Notes: a model not told the origin generated them from the sequence alone. A stretch of 64,000 nt of DNA from Daejeonella sp. (GCF_030695525.1 NZ_JAUYSS010000047.1:207898-271897), one strand, 5' to 3'. Shown: positions 21,769 to 31,862, numbered from the stretch's first letter. Made by a program: numbers and translations.

Positions 21769-21963
21769 GTCTAAAATTAGATATTATCCCTATTATCAGA
21801 ATTATTTTCTTATATTAAGCCATATTCTTTTATAAATCAGCAATTTTTCGCTGTTTATGGTCATGTCAGGCCAATCGTATTCATGTTAATACAATATATT
21901 TCATATCTGATCCAATGTAAGGAATCAGGAATATGTTTTTAATCTTAAATTAAAATTTTCAGT

Positions 21964-24153
21964 GTGAGTAAAACTATAATCGTTTCAAACAGGTTGCCGG
22001 TCAAAATTTTTGAGGAGAATGGTGAATATACCTATTCTGCAAGTGAGGGCGGGCTGGCCACGGGTTTAGGTTCTATTTATAAAGATGGTGAAAATATCTG
22101 GATCGGTTGGCCCGGAATTGAGGTGAATGAACCCGAAAAGCAGGCAGATATTATTCAAAATTTGAAAGTTTTGAAGCTTCTTCCTGTTTTTTTAAGTCAG
22201 GAGGAGATTAATGAGTACTATGAAGGTTTTTCCAATGAAATATTATGGCCAATCTTCCATTATTATGCTTCAACTTATGTGAATTACAAGCAATCGAACT
22301 GGGATTTTTATCAAACCGTAAATCAGAAATTCAGGGAAGTTATTCTAAGTGTTGCCGAACCGGGTGATACGATTTGGATCCATGATTATCAGTTGTTATT
22401 GCTTCCCGGAATGATCAGGGCAGAGAATGCTGATTTGACAATTGGTTTTTTTCTGCACATTCCCTTTCCTTCTTATGAGTTGTTCAGACTTATTCCCTGG
22501 AGAGCAGAATTACTGGAAGGTATGTTGGGTGCCGATTTGGTTGGATTCCATACATATGATGATGTACAGCATTTTATGAATGCGGCAATTAGAATATTGC
22601 CGATTAATTCCAGCTCAAATATTTTGACAGTAGATGACCGACCGGTTGTAGCTGAAGCTTTTCCAATGGGGATCGATTATAATAAATATTCTTCTCTTAT
22701 TAATGATGAGAGTGTATTGGAACAGATCAGCTTATTAAAAGAGAATTTTGGTGATAACCGGATCATTTTATCTGTAGACCGTTTAGATTACAGTAAGGGT
22801 ATTCTACAAAGATTAGCTGCATTTGAGCTTTTACTCGAATTATATCCGGAATATATCGGAAAAGTTGTTCTATATATGGTTGTGGTACCTTCTCGCGACA
22901 ATGTACCTCAGTATAGGGAGTTAAAAGACCATATTGATAAGAAAGTTGGGAACATTAATGCTTCATATCGTACCATGCAATGGTCACCGGTGTTGTATTT
23001 CTATCGATCATTTCCAATTGAAGCACTTTCTGCTTTATATCAGATGGCTGATATCGGACTTGTAACTCCAATGCGCGATGGTATGAACCTGGTCAGCAAG
23101 GAATATGTGGCCAGTCGCACTAAAAACAATGGGGTTTTAATTCTAAGTGAAATGGCTGGGGCATCCAAAGAACTAATCGATGCGCTGATCGTAAACCCAA
23201 ATAACATAGGCGATATCACCAGAGCCATAGTTCAGGCTTTGAATATGCCGCTTGCTGAACAGGAAACAAAAATGGCAGAAATGAGGAAGGTGGTTTCCAG
23301 GTTTAATATCTTTCATTGGGTGAAAATATATATGGATAAGTTACAAGAGGTCAAACAATTACAAAAGTCAATGCAATCCAGACATGTTGATTTTAGTGTA
23401 GCAAAAAATGTAAGTGCCAGGTACTCATCTGCATCAAAGCGTATTATTTTTTTAGATTATGATGGAACTCTGGTTAATTTCCATACTGACATCAATAAAG
23501 CGAGTCCAGATCCTGCGCTTTATGTTTTACTGGAAAAGCTAAGTACTGATAAGTCAAATGAAGTTGTTCTGATAAGCGGACGGGATCATCTTAAAATGGA
23601 GGAATGGTTTGGTCATTCCGGCGTTCATATTATTGCTGAGCATGGTGTATGGCAAAAGCAAATAGGTAATACCTGGACAAACATTGTGGGATTAACTGAT
23701 ACCTGGAAGGAAGAAATATATCCGATCCTGAACACCTATGTTGAACGGACACCCGGATCATTTATTGAAGAGAAAAGCTTTTCTCTGGTATGGCATTACC
23801 GGAAAGTTCCAAAAGATCTTGGGGAACTCAGAGTATCTGAACTAGTAAACAATCTGGTATATCTTACTAAAGATAAAGGACTGCAGCTTCTGCCCGGGAA
23901 CAAGGTTATTGAGATTAAAAATATGGAGATTAATAAGGGAAAAGCGGCTTTAAACTTCATGTTCATGAACGAATATGATTTCGTAATGGCTATAGGGGAT
24001 GATCATACCGATGAGGATATTTTCAAAGCCCTGCCAGATTCGGCCCTTACTTTTAAGGTCGGAAGCAGCTTGTCGGCTGCCCGGTTTTATCTCCGAAATC
24101 CCCGTGAGGTAAGACAATTTTTACATGGACTTGGCTCTGATACTGATCAGTAA
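21964..24153 (+). CDS. Bifunctional trehalose-6-phosphate synthase / phosphatase (OtsA-OtsB fusion)
   Basis: VSNRLPVK, WIGWPG, WIHDYQLLLLPGMIR, DRLDYSKGI (OtsA); IFLDYDGTLVNF, GDDHTDEDIFKAL (OtsB); GTG start. Confidence 0.95.
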   Translation: MSKTIIVSNRLPVKIFEENGEYTYSASEGGLATGLGSIYKDGENIWIGWPGIEVNEPEKQADIIQNLKVLKLLPVFLSQEEINEYYEGFSNEILWPIFHYYASTYVNYKQSNWDFYQTVNQKFREVILSVAEPGDTIWIHDYQLLLLPGMIRAENADLTIGFFLHIPFPSYELFRLIPWRAELLEGMLGADLVGFHTYDDVQHFMNAAIRILPINSSSNILTVDDRPVVAEAFPMGIDYNKYSSLINDESVLEQISLLKENFGDNRIILSVDRLDYSKGILQRLAAFELLLELYPEYIGKVVLYMVVVPSRDNVPQYRELKDHIDKKVGNINASYRTMQWSPVLYFYRSFPIEALSALYQMADIGLVTPMRDGMNLVSKEYVASRTKNNGVLILSEMAGASKELIDALIVNPNNIGDITRAIVQALNMPLAEQETKMAEMRKVVSRFNIFHWVKIYMDKLQEVKQLQKSMQSRHVDFSVAKNVSARYSSASKRIIFLDYDGTLVNFHTDINKASPDPALYVLLEKLSTDKSNEVVLISGRDHLKMEEWFGHSGVHIIAEHGVWQKQIGNTWTNIVGLTDTWKEEIYPILNTYVERTPGSFIEEKSFSLVWHYRKVPKDLGELRVSELVNNLVYLTKDKGLQLLPGNKVIEIKNMEINKGKAALNFMFMNEYDFVMAIGDDHTDEDIFKALPDSALTFKVGSSLSAARFYLRNPREVRQFLHGLGSDTDQ

Positions 24154-24280
24154 ATAGCAATTGTGTTTAGCTACATTGACTACATAACGTGAGTCCGATT
24201 TAAAATTTAACATAAATATTCGCTTAAGACAAAAGCTATAGCTGCAACCCGGGTTAATTTCAAATGGCAGGTGATCCTTC

Positions 24281-24362
24281 GGAGCTACCCGTCACAATGA
24301 AAAACAGCTCCAGGTAAAATAAACCTTGCCGCAGGAGGTAGCTTACGGCTATTTGTAATTTC
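24281..24362 (+). repeat. Dispersed structured repeat, copy B, 5' half
   Basis: ACAATGAAAAACAGCTCCAGGTAAAATAAACCTTGCCGCAGGAGGTAGCTTACGGCTATTTGTAATTT. Confidence 0.85.
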
Positions 24363-24367
24363 CCTGT

Positions 24368-24427
24368 GGTTGGTGTTATCACCGACCACTTGATATAATC
24401 GTGCTTGGTACGGTGAGAACACCGACC
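24368..24427. repeat. Pair of REP-like hairpins inside repeat copy B
   Basis: GGTTGGTG-TTAT-CACCGACC and GGTaCGGTG-AGAA-CACCGACC. Confidence 0.7.
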
Positions 24428-24470
24428 AGAGGGTAATATAACAGGATTAATTGCCGGAACTGCCACCGGA

Positions 24471-24546
24471 GGAAAGGGCTGAATTAACCGATATTACGCA
24501 GGCATTGCTTTCCAAAATCAAATTATTTTGGCTCCAGAGCCCTATC
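24471..24546 (+). repeat. Dispersed structured repeat, copy B, 3' half
   Basis: GGAAAGGGCTGAATTAACC...GCAGGCATTGCTTTCCAAAATCAAATTATTTTGGCTCCAGAGCCCTATC; homologous to 50835..50910. Confidence 0.85.
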
Positions 24547-24589
24547 GGAATAATTATAAGCCTCTCCTTTAACCTTCCTTATATCTAGG

Positions 24590-26371
24590 TTAAATAAATA
24601 CAGGCCGATCCAGTTTTATCGCAATGCGGTAAGCAGCATTCATCAAACCCACATGGCTATAGGCCTGAGGGAAATTCCCCCACTGGCTGCCGCTTTCTTC
24701 ATCCACATCCTCACTAAATAACAAAAGGTGGTTTGAATATTGCAAAAGGTTTTCAAATTCCCGGATCGCATCATCAAGGCGGCCAACACAGGCCAGAGCT
24801 TCGACATACCAGAAAGCACAAATCAGGAAAGTGGATTTTGGTTTGCCAAAATCATCAGAATGTAAATATCTGTGAAATAGACCTTTTTCTGTTTTTAATT
24901 CTTTCTCAAGCATGCTGAGATGATCTTTTGCACGGTCAGAAGCCGGGTCAAGGTAATTCATCATAATGAGCTGAAGGGTGCTTGCATCAAGATGTGGACT
25001 GCCTACAGCATGGGTATAAACCTTGCGAACGGGGTCATAACAATTCTCAATGTGGACAGCAGCTCTGTTTTTCAGGGAAATTGCCTTCTCTACCAGTTCA
25101 ATATCACCGATTGCACGTGCCATTTTTTCAGCAGCAGAGCAGCCTGCCCATTGAAATAGATTACTGTAACAATGGGTATTGGCAATATTTCTGAATTCCC
25201 AGATACCGGCATCCTTCTCATCAATGGTGAGTTCAACTTTCGAAAGCAAATAGCTTATCCAGTGGGCAGAATCTTTTCTCTCTGAAATTACAAAACGATG
25301 GTCGGTATATAAGGGCAACAAAGAAATAAGAACTTGTCCGTAAATGTCATTTTGAATATGTTCAAATGCCTGATTGCCAATACGTACAGGTTTGTTTCCC
25401 AAATACCCATCCAGATGTTCCAGTATAGTCTCTGTCAGAAACTTTTCCCCGGTTATCCCGTATAATGGTTGATAGCGCCCTTTTTCTGAAAACGAAAGGT
25501 CAGAAACATAGCTAAAATAGCGCTCCATTTCTTCAAAATGCCCGATATGACTTAAGGCACTTATCACATAAAATGTGTCTCTTAACCAGCAATACCGATA
25601 ATCCCAGTTGCGACCGCTGCCCGGAAATTCAGACAGACTGGTAGTGCTTGCAGCAATGATTGCTCCCGTATCTTCATATTGGTGAATCTTAAGTGCCAGT
25701 GCTGATCTGATTACGTTTTTTTGATAGAAAATGGCAATGGAAGAGTGCTTTATCCAAAGTCTCCAATAATTGATCGTTTCGAGAAGAAAGCGTTCTGCTG
25801 TACTAGCCAGAGGGGCTTCAAGTGGTTCCCCATAGGTAAAAACTAAGTATTTTGTTTCGCTCAATACCGAAGACTGCTCATCAATGATATAATTAATGGG
25901 AATATTTGTGGTTAAGCGTATTTTTTCTTCCGAACCATTATATTCAATATGGCTGCTGCCGCGTGAAGCTTTTAATGTCTTGATCCCATAGTTGTAAACA
26001 GGCTTACATTTAACTTTTATGCGTGGTGTACCGCTAATTAATTCGATTTTCCTGATCAGCATTAAAGGTTTAAAATATCTATCAAACTGATTAAATCTTG
26101 GGGCAAAGTCGGTTATCCTGTAAACCCCTTCAGCTGATGTAATTTCGGTGCAAAGCACATTGGTATTCTCCAGATAATATTGATGCGATTCATACTCTCC
26201 TGATGGTAAAATCGAAAATTCACCTCCTTTATCTTTATCTAAAAGTCCGCCAAAAACAAAGGAGCTATCAAATCTTGGCCAGCATAACCAATCTATGTTC
26301 GTGTTCTTGTTAATGTGTGCCATAAAAGCACAATTCCCTATTATACCGGTTTGATATGTATGTTTCTGCAT
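24590..26371 (-). CDS. Glycoside hydrolase family 15 protein (glucoamylase/trehalase-like)
   Basis: IGNCAFMAHINKNTNIDWLCWPRFDS, GSGRNWDYRYCWLRDTFY, FLICAFWYVEALA, SGSQWGNFPQAYSHVGLMNAA. Confidence 0.92.
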   Translation of the reverse strand: MQKHTYQTGIIGNCAFMAHINKNTNIDWLCWPRFDSSFVFGGLLDKDKGGEFSILPSGEYESHQYYLENTNVLCTEITSAEGVYRITDFAPRFNQFDRYFKPLMLIRKIELISGTPRIKVKCKPVYNYGIKTLKASRGSSHIEYNGSEEKIRLTTNIPINYIIDEQSSVLSETKYLVFTYGEPLEAPLASTAERFLLETINYWRLWIKHSSIAIFYQKNVIRSALALKIHQYEDTGAIIAASTTSLSEFPGSGRNWDYRYCWLRDTFYVISALSHIGHFEEMERYFSYVSDLSFSEKGRYQPLYGITGEKFLTETILEHLDGYLGNKPVRIGNQAFEHIQNDIYGQVLISLLPLYTDHRFVISERKDSAHWISYLLSKVELTIDEKDAGIWEFRNIANTHCYSNLFQWAGCSAAEKMARAIGDIELVEKAISLKNRAAVHIENCYDPVRKVYTHAVGSPHLDASTLQLIMMNYLDPASDRAKDHLSMLEKELKTEKGLFHRYLHSDDFGKPKSTFLICAFWYVEALACVGRLDDAIREFENLLQYSNHLLLFSEDVDEESGSQWGNFPQAYSHVGLMNAAYRIAIKLDRPVFI

Positions 26372-26708
26372 AATTTTTGTGAAAAAATTCGGAATAATTC
26401 CCGGCTTGGCATTTACAGCCCAAACAAAATTGATATTTCTTATTACAGATCTATATCGTAGTATTGGCGCCGGGCATTTAATTGTACAATAATATGATCA
26501 GAGAAGCCTCAGTCGCTAAAATACATCATTTTTTATGGTATTGCCAAAATTTTTTAGGCTATTTGAATTCAGAATTCCTGCATTGGATTGTTTTCACCAA
26601 CTTATATTCATTAACAATATATGCTTTCAATGTAATATTCAAAAAGACTCCTATCAGACAATTAGTATAAATTCATACATTTAGCTTTTTAAAAATATTT
26701 ATAGAACT

Positions 26709-27605
26709 ATGATCATTATTGCAGATGGAGGGTCTACCAAGACTAATTGGTGTTTATTGAATAAATCCGGGCAAAAAATTTATTTTAATACAGAAGGATA
26801 CAACCCATATTTTGTCAGCACCGAGTATATAATTGATTCACTCAGGAAGGGTTTACCTTCTGATCTTGATCTTTCTGATATTCATGAAGTAAATTATTAT
26901 GGTGCCGGTTGTTCTACTGAAGATAAGGTACAGATTGTTGAAGATGCTATGTCTGTAATATTTAATCAAGCCAGTATCTATGTTGGACATGATCTTCTTG
27001 CTGCAGCACGTGCTTTACTTGGTTTGGATAGTGGTTTTGCAGCAATTTTGGGAACCGGAACAAATACAGGGCTTTACAATGGCAGGGATATTACTTTAAA
27101 TATTGACTCTGCCGCCTATATCCTGGGTGATGAAGGTAGTGGCTGTGATATTGGCAAGAAATTACTCACTGATTATTTAAGGGGCTACATGCCAGAGGTG
27201 GTTAGAGCGCGTTTCTGGGAAACATATAAACTGACCCCTGATGAAGTTACTGACAATGTTTATACCAAACCATTGGCAAATCGTTTTTGTGCCAGCTTTG
27301 CAAAGTTCGTGTATGATAATAATGTGCATGCAGAGTATTCAAGAAATATTGTAAAATCATCTTTTGTTGATTTTTTTGAAAACCTGGTTTCGCATTATCC
27401 TAATTATAAGGATTATACTTTTAATTGTATCGGATCTGTGGGATATAATTTCAGAAATGTGCTTGAGGAAACAGCTACGGAGTATGGTATGAAAGTGGGT
27501 AAAATCATCCGTTCCCCAATAGACGATCTGGTACGTTATCATGTTGAATTGGCACCAAGGAGTGCGGATCAGGTCCGCACTGACAACGGATCCAGGCCTC
27601 ACTGA
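26709..27605 (+). CDS. BadF/BadG-type ATPase, N-acetylglucosamine kinase-like (second paralogue)
   Basis: IIADGGSTKTNWCLL, AAILGTGTNTGLYNG, YILGDEGSGCDIGKKLL; last ~15 codons read from REP-like DNA. Confidence 0.86.
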   Translation: MIIIADGGSTKTNWCLLNKSGQKIYFNTEGYNPYFVSTEYIIDSLRKGLPSDLDLSDIHEVNYYGAGCSTEDKVQIVEDAMSVIFNQASIYVGHDLLAAARALLGLDSGFAAILGTGTNTGLYNGRDITLNIDSAAYILGDEGSGCDIGKKLLTDYLRGYMPEVVRARFWETYKLTPDEVTDNVYTKPLANRFCASFAKFVYDNNVHAEYSRNIVKSSFVDFFENLVSHYPNYKDYTFNCIGSVGYNFRNVLEETATEYGMKVGKIIRSPIDDLVRYHVELAPRSADQVRTDNGSRPH

Positions 27606-27700
27606 CAGTGGATCAGGTCCGTACTGACAACAGACCTAATTTGACCCGCTGTCATTGCAGCCCAGAGCCGCAACTGTCATTGCGGGCCTGATCCGCAACA
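27561..27700. repeat. Cluster of three GCGGATC-family REP-like hairpins between convergent genes
   Basis: AGTGCGGA-TCAGG-TCCGCACT (27561..27581); CAGTGGATCAGGTCCGTACTG (about 27606..27626); TTGCGGGCCTGATCCGCAA (about 27680..27698). Confidence 0.8.
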
Positions 27701-28173
27701 AACAATACCGACTGCCCCATAGAAGTCATCCTTGCTTCATGTTCAAGCAGCCATTTTTTACGCCATAATCCTGCGGAGAACCCTACCAGATCGCCATTGC
27801 TGCCAATTACGCGATGGCATGGAATGACAATCATTAGGTTGTTGCGGCCATTCGCCAATGCAATTGCACGTATGGCCAAGGGACTTTTCATTCTTTTTGC
27901 TAAGGCCGCATAAGTTATGGGTTTGCCGGCATCAATTTTCCTTAATTCATTCCATACCTTTTGTTGGAAGGCGGTTCCCGGCTGAGCGATTGGAAAATCG
28001 AAATACGTCCTCTTTTCCTCAAAATATTCTCTGAATTGTTCTTTAGCAGCTTCTGATAGTTCATTCGGGCTATCTAATGGCAGTTCATCAGGAAAACTTA
28101 CGGCACAAATCTCCTGCTCATTGGCCTCAATGACCATTTGTCCAATAGGACTATCAAGTATTGAAAAAAACAT
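27652..28173 (-). CDS. Methylated-DNA--protein-cysteine methyltransferase
   Basis: VIPCHRVIGSNGDLVGFSAGLWRKKWLLEHE active site; C-terminal tail read from REP-like DNA. Confidence 0.95.
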   Translation of the reverse strand: MFFSILDSPIGQMVIEANEQEICAVSFPDELPLDSPNELSEAAKEQFREYFEEKRTYFDFPIAQPGTAFQQKVWNELRKIDAGKPITYAALAKRMKSPLAIRAIALANGRNNLMIVIPCHRVIGSNGDLVGFSAGLWRKKWLLEHEARMTSMGQSVLFVADQARNDSCGSGLQ

Positions 28174-28246
28174 GATACAAAATACAAATAAATATTCGAT
28201 TCATTTATTGCCCGGGAATGAATACCCGAAACTGAAAAGCAAATTC

Positions 28247-28254
28247 TATATTTG
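28247..28254 (+). promoter_or_regulatory. Bacteroidota -7 box (TATATTTG) 5 nt before ccmB ATG
   Basis: TATATTTG-TTGCA-ATG. Confidence 0.5.
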
Positions 28255-28259
28255 TTGCA

Positions 28260-28922
28260 ATGGATTTATTGAATCAGGTTAAATTTCTGATCCGTAAGGA
28301 AATCATGCTTGAATGGCGTTCAAAATATGCATTGAATGGCATTTTACTGTATGTGGTTTCAACAGTTTTTGTATGTTATCTGGCTTTCCGCGAGATTACC
28401 AGTCCGCCAACCTGGAATGCCCTCTTCTGGATTATTATGCTATTCGCCTCAGTGAATGCGATAACCAAAAGTTTTATCCAGGAAAGCAGGGGCAGGCAGT
28501 TGTACTACTATACAATTACCAGTGCCCAGGCGATCATCATCTCCAAAATCATTTACAATATCTTCCTGATGCTGTTGCTCTCGGCCATTGCATTGGGTTT
28601 TTATACCCTGGTTTTTAAAAATCTGCTGGGAGATCCACTATTCTATTTTTTTGCAGTGCTATTGGGCAGTATCAGTTTTGCATCTGTCTTTACGATGATC
28701 TCGGGCATCGCCTCCAAAGCAAACAATGCGGGAGGGCTTATGGCTATATTAAGTTTTCCGGTGATCATACCCCTATTGGTGGTTCTGATTAAGTTATCAA
28801 AGAATGCAATGGACGGTTTAGACAGATCGGTCTCTTATGATGAGATCGGTGTTCTGATAGCCATAAATATCATTGTGATCACTACATCTTTATTGTTATT
28901 TCCTTACCTTTGGAAGGATTAA
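28260..28922 (+). CDS. ccmB: Heme exporter protein CcmB
   Basis: IRKEIMLEWRSKYALNGILLYVVSTVFVCYLAF; six hydrophobic segments; followed by ccmC. Confidence 0.9.
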   Translation: MDLLNQVKFLIRKEIMLEWRSKYALNGILLYVVSTVFVCYLAFREITSPPTWNALFWIIMLFASVNAITKSFIQESRGRQLYYYTITSAQAIIISKIIYNIFLMLLLSAIALGFYTLVFKNLLGDPLFYFFAVLLGSISFASVFTMISGIASKANNAGGLMAILSFPVIIPLLVVLIKLSKNAMDGLDRSVSYDEIGVLIAINIIVITTSLLLFPYLWKD

Positions 28923-28934
28923 TTCAAATTCATT

Positions 28935-29600
28935 ATGAATAAAAACTGGTGGAAAATCCTGGCCACAGTTCTTGTGCTTTACTCAATTATTGCGGGGTTT
29001 TTATTTCATGTGCCGGCAAAGCCGATCTTAAACGAAACTATCCGGAATATTCATTTTCATGTACCGATGTGGTTTGCGATGATCGTCATGCTTACCGTTT
29101 CTTTTATTTACAGTATCCGTTATCTGAATTCAGCAAATGAAAATGATGATCTGATGGCCGTAGAAAGTGCCAATGTCGGAATCATTTTCGGTATTCTGGG
29201 ACTGGTTACCGGTGCAGTTTGGGCAAAATATACCTGGGGTGAAGCCTGGAGTAATGACCCTAAACAAAATAGTGCAGCAATTGCCCTGCTTGTTTATCTG
29301 GCTTACCTTGTTTTAAGGAACTCATTAGAGGAGGAACAGAAAAGAGGCAAAATATCAGCAGTCTATAATATTTTCGCATTCCCTATAATGGTGGTCCTGT
29401 TATTCATACTTCCGCGCATGACTGACTCACTCCACCCCGGAAATGGAGGTAACCCCGGATTTAATACCCAAGATATGGCTCCCGAACTGCGCCCGGTATT
29501 TTATCCTGCTGTATTGGGTTGGATTCTGGTCAGTACCTGGATTACCACAATCAGGTATAGGATTAGGAAGGTTGAGAATAGGGAAAACTTAATTAATTGA
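28935..29600 (+). CDS. ccmC: Cytochrome c biogenesis protein CcmC (CcsA family)
   Basis: NIHFHVPMWFAM, GAVWAKYTWGEAWSNDPKQNSA (tryptophan-rich heme handling motif). Confidence 0.9.
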   Translation: MNKNWWKILATVLVLYSIIAGFLFHVPAKPILNETIRNIHFHVPMWFAMIVMLTVSFIYSIRYLNSANENDDLMAVESANVGIIFGILGLVTGAVWAKYTWGEAWSNDPKQNSAAIALLVYLAYLVLRNSLEEEQKRGKISAVYNIFAFPIMVVLLFILPRMTDSLHPGNGGNPGFNTQDMAPELRPVFYPAVLGWILVSTWITTIRYRIRKVENRENLIN

Positions 29601-29908
29601 CAGTTGACAGTTGACAATTGAGAGTGGAGAATTGAGAATTGAGAGTTGAGCGTGAAATACAGTAGGATGTCTGAGTGTAACGAAGGAACTTAGCAATAGG
29701 TGAGTAGGTGTTTGATATGAAAAATAGAAGTCAATAGGGGCTAAGGTCCCTCCTGCATCAGGATGACAGTATCAAGTAGATTGAGAGTTGACTCCAAATA
29801 GCTATCGGGTTGACAATTGGTAGGATTTACTGACAACAGACAACTGATAACAGACAACCACTTTTTAGAAGAGCTAATACATTAAACTAACATATCAATT
29901 TCGGTACA

Positions 29909-30124
29909 ATGAAAAAATTTATCTTTACACTTAGCTTAATTCTGGCCTTTACATTAAACCTTCTGGCACAAAACTCCAATGGGGTTGAGATGGCTGATTC
30001 CCTGAGAGCTTCCGGAAAGATTTATGTTGTGGTGCTGGTTATCTGTGTCATCTTCATCGGACTGGCTATTTATCTCTTTTCCATTGATAGCCGATTGAAA
30101 AAAATTGAAAAACAAAAACAATAA
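29909..30124 (+). CDS. CcmD-like small membrane protein
   Basis: 71 aa, signal/TM then KIYVVVLVICVIFIGLAIYLFSIDSRLKKIEKQ; position after ccmC. Confidence 0.65.
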   Translation: MKKFIFTLSLILAFTLNLLAQNSNGVEMADSLRASGKIYVVVLVICVIFIGLAIYLFSIDSRLKKIEKQKQ

Positions 30125-30172
30125 ATAACCCGTATTTAAGTTCTTTAAATGAGGTTTTTTCTGAATGATAGA

Positions 30173-30202
30173 AATTGTATATTGTACACTAAGTAATTTT
30201 CA
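30173..30202. promoter_or_regulatory. Candidate operator upstream of gdhA, matching 7734..7763
   Basis: AATTGTATATTGTACACTAAGTAATTTTCA; exact 13-mer TACACTAAGTAAT shared. Confidence 0.45.
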
Positions 30203-30271
30203 TTTTAAGTATCGGTTTATTTCTATCAACTTTGCGGCATAAAACCAATTATTCAAATAATTTAATTTCTT

Positions 30272-31708
30272 ATGGCTAAGTCTATAGACGCAGCGCACTC
30301 AGAAACTTCGTTTTTTGGTGACGTTTGCCAGTTTTTTGATCATGCAGCACAATTTACTTCCCACCCGGAAGGATTGCTTGACCAGATCAGGTCATGTAAT
30401 AGTGTATATCGTTTCCGTTTCCCGATTCGTCGAGAGAATGGTTTTGAAGTAATTGATGCCTGGCGGGTAGAACATTCCCATCATAAATCACCTACAAAGG
30501 GGGGTATTCGGTACAGCGACATAGTAAATGAGGATGAAGTGATGGCACTTGCAGCACTCATGACTTATAAGTGTGCTATTGTTAACGTTCCATTCGGTGG
30601 GGCTAAAGGGGGTATCAAGATCAATACCAAGGATTATAGTATTGCTGAACTTGAAACCATAACCCGTCGATATACTGTTGAATTAATTAAAAAGAACTTT
30701 ATCGGTCCCGGTATTGATGTTCCTGCACCCGATTATGGTTCAGGGGAACGTGAAATGAGCTGGATTGCCGATACCTACCAAACAATGAACCCCGGTCAAT
30801 TAGACGCATTAGGATGTGTTACCGGTAAGCCGATTGCCTTGCATGGAATTGCAGGTCGGAGGGAAGCAACCGGTCGCGGGGTTGCTATTGCCATACGCGA
30901 ATGCGTAGATATAACCGAGGATATGAATAAACTTGGCCTGAGTACCGGTTTATCCGGTAAACGGGTGATTGTTCAGGGATTGGGAAATGTAGGTTATCAT
31001 ACCATCAAATATCTTATTGAGTTTGGTGCTACTGTTGTAGGTATCTGTGAGTTTGAAGGAGCAATCTACAATCCTAACGGACTTAATCTGGATGAGGTAT
31101 TCTACCATCGCAATACCACTGGTTCAATTCTTGGTTTTGCCGGATCATCAAAAGAATTCATTAATTCTGCAGAAGGTCTGGAACAGGAATGTGATATTTT
31201 GGTACCTGCTGCCCTTGAAAATCAGATTACAATAACCAATGTGGCTAATATTAAAGCTAAAATTATTGCTGAAGCAGCTAACGGACCAACAACTCCGGAT
31301 GCAGCCGATTTTCTGATCCAAAAGGGTTGTATTTTGATTCCTGATATGTATTGTAATGCCGGCGGGGTTACAGTTTCTTATTTTGAGTGGCTTAAAAACC
31401 TTTCTCATGTCGCATTTGGTCGTATGGATAAAAGATATGAAGAAAATGCCAATCAGAATCTGGTCAATATGGTTGAAAAGATAACGGGTATTTCACTTGA
31501 TTCGGCTCAGAAAAGCATTATTGTTAAGGGAGCCACTGAGCTTGAATTGGTTAATTCCGGACTCGAAGACACTATGATCCGTTCTTATCACGAGATACGT
31601 GATATACAAATGGCAAACCCTAAGATTGACGGACTCAGAACCGCCGCATTCGTTGGTTCGATCGATAAAGTCGCCATTTCCTATATGAATATGGGAATCT
31701 GGCCATGA
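30272..31708 (+). CDS. Glu/Leu/Phe/Val dehydrogenase
   Basis: HHKSPTKGGIRYSDIVNEDEVMALAALMTYKCAIVNVPFGGAKGGI, GPGIDVPAPDYGSGEREMSWI, VQGLGNVG. Confidence 0.96.
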   Translation: MAKSIDAAHSETSFFGDVCQFFDHAAQFTSHPEGLLDQIRSCNSVYRFRFPIRRENGFEVIDAWRVEHSHHKSPTKGGIRYSDIVNEDEVMALAALMTYKCAIVNVPFGGAKGGIKINTKDYSIAELETITRRYTVELIKKNFIGPGIDVPAPDYGSGEREMSWIADTYQTMNPGQLDALGCVTGKPIALHGIAGRREATGRGVAIAIRECVDITEDMNKLGLSTGLSGKRVIVQGLGNVGYHTIKYLIEFGATVVGICEFEGAIYNPNGLNLDEVFYHRNTTGSILGFAGSSKEFINSAEGLEQECDILVPAALENQITITNVANIKAKIIAEAANGPTTPDAADFLIQKGCILIPDMYCNAGGVTVSYFEWLKNLSHVAFGRMDKRYEENANQNLVNMVEKITGISLDSAQKSIIVKGATELELVNSGLEDTMIRSYHEIRDIQMANPKIDGLRTAAFVGSIDKVAISYMNMGIWP

Positions 31709-31862
31709 TCAGAACTGTTTAAACATGCAAAGGGAGGCTGTAAGGTTTCCCTTTGTTATTTAGAATGATTCTAATATAGAAACATTCTTGTTATATTGAC
31801 TATTAATTGAAGTATTTAGTATTTTTGTATTTGCATTTGATAGGATCATTTAAAAGCATCAT

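Noticed and set aside
24260-24466. 68-aa ORF on the minus strand within repeat copy B
   Set aside because: Generated by the structured repeat; copy C does not preserve the frame.
26482-26670. 62-aa ORF between GH15 and BadF kinase
   Set aside because: AT-rich intergenic translation without motif; divergent promoters are expected here.
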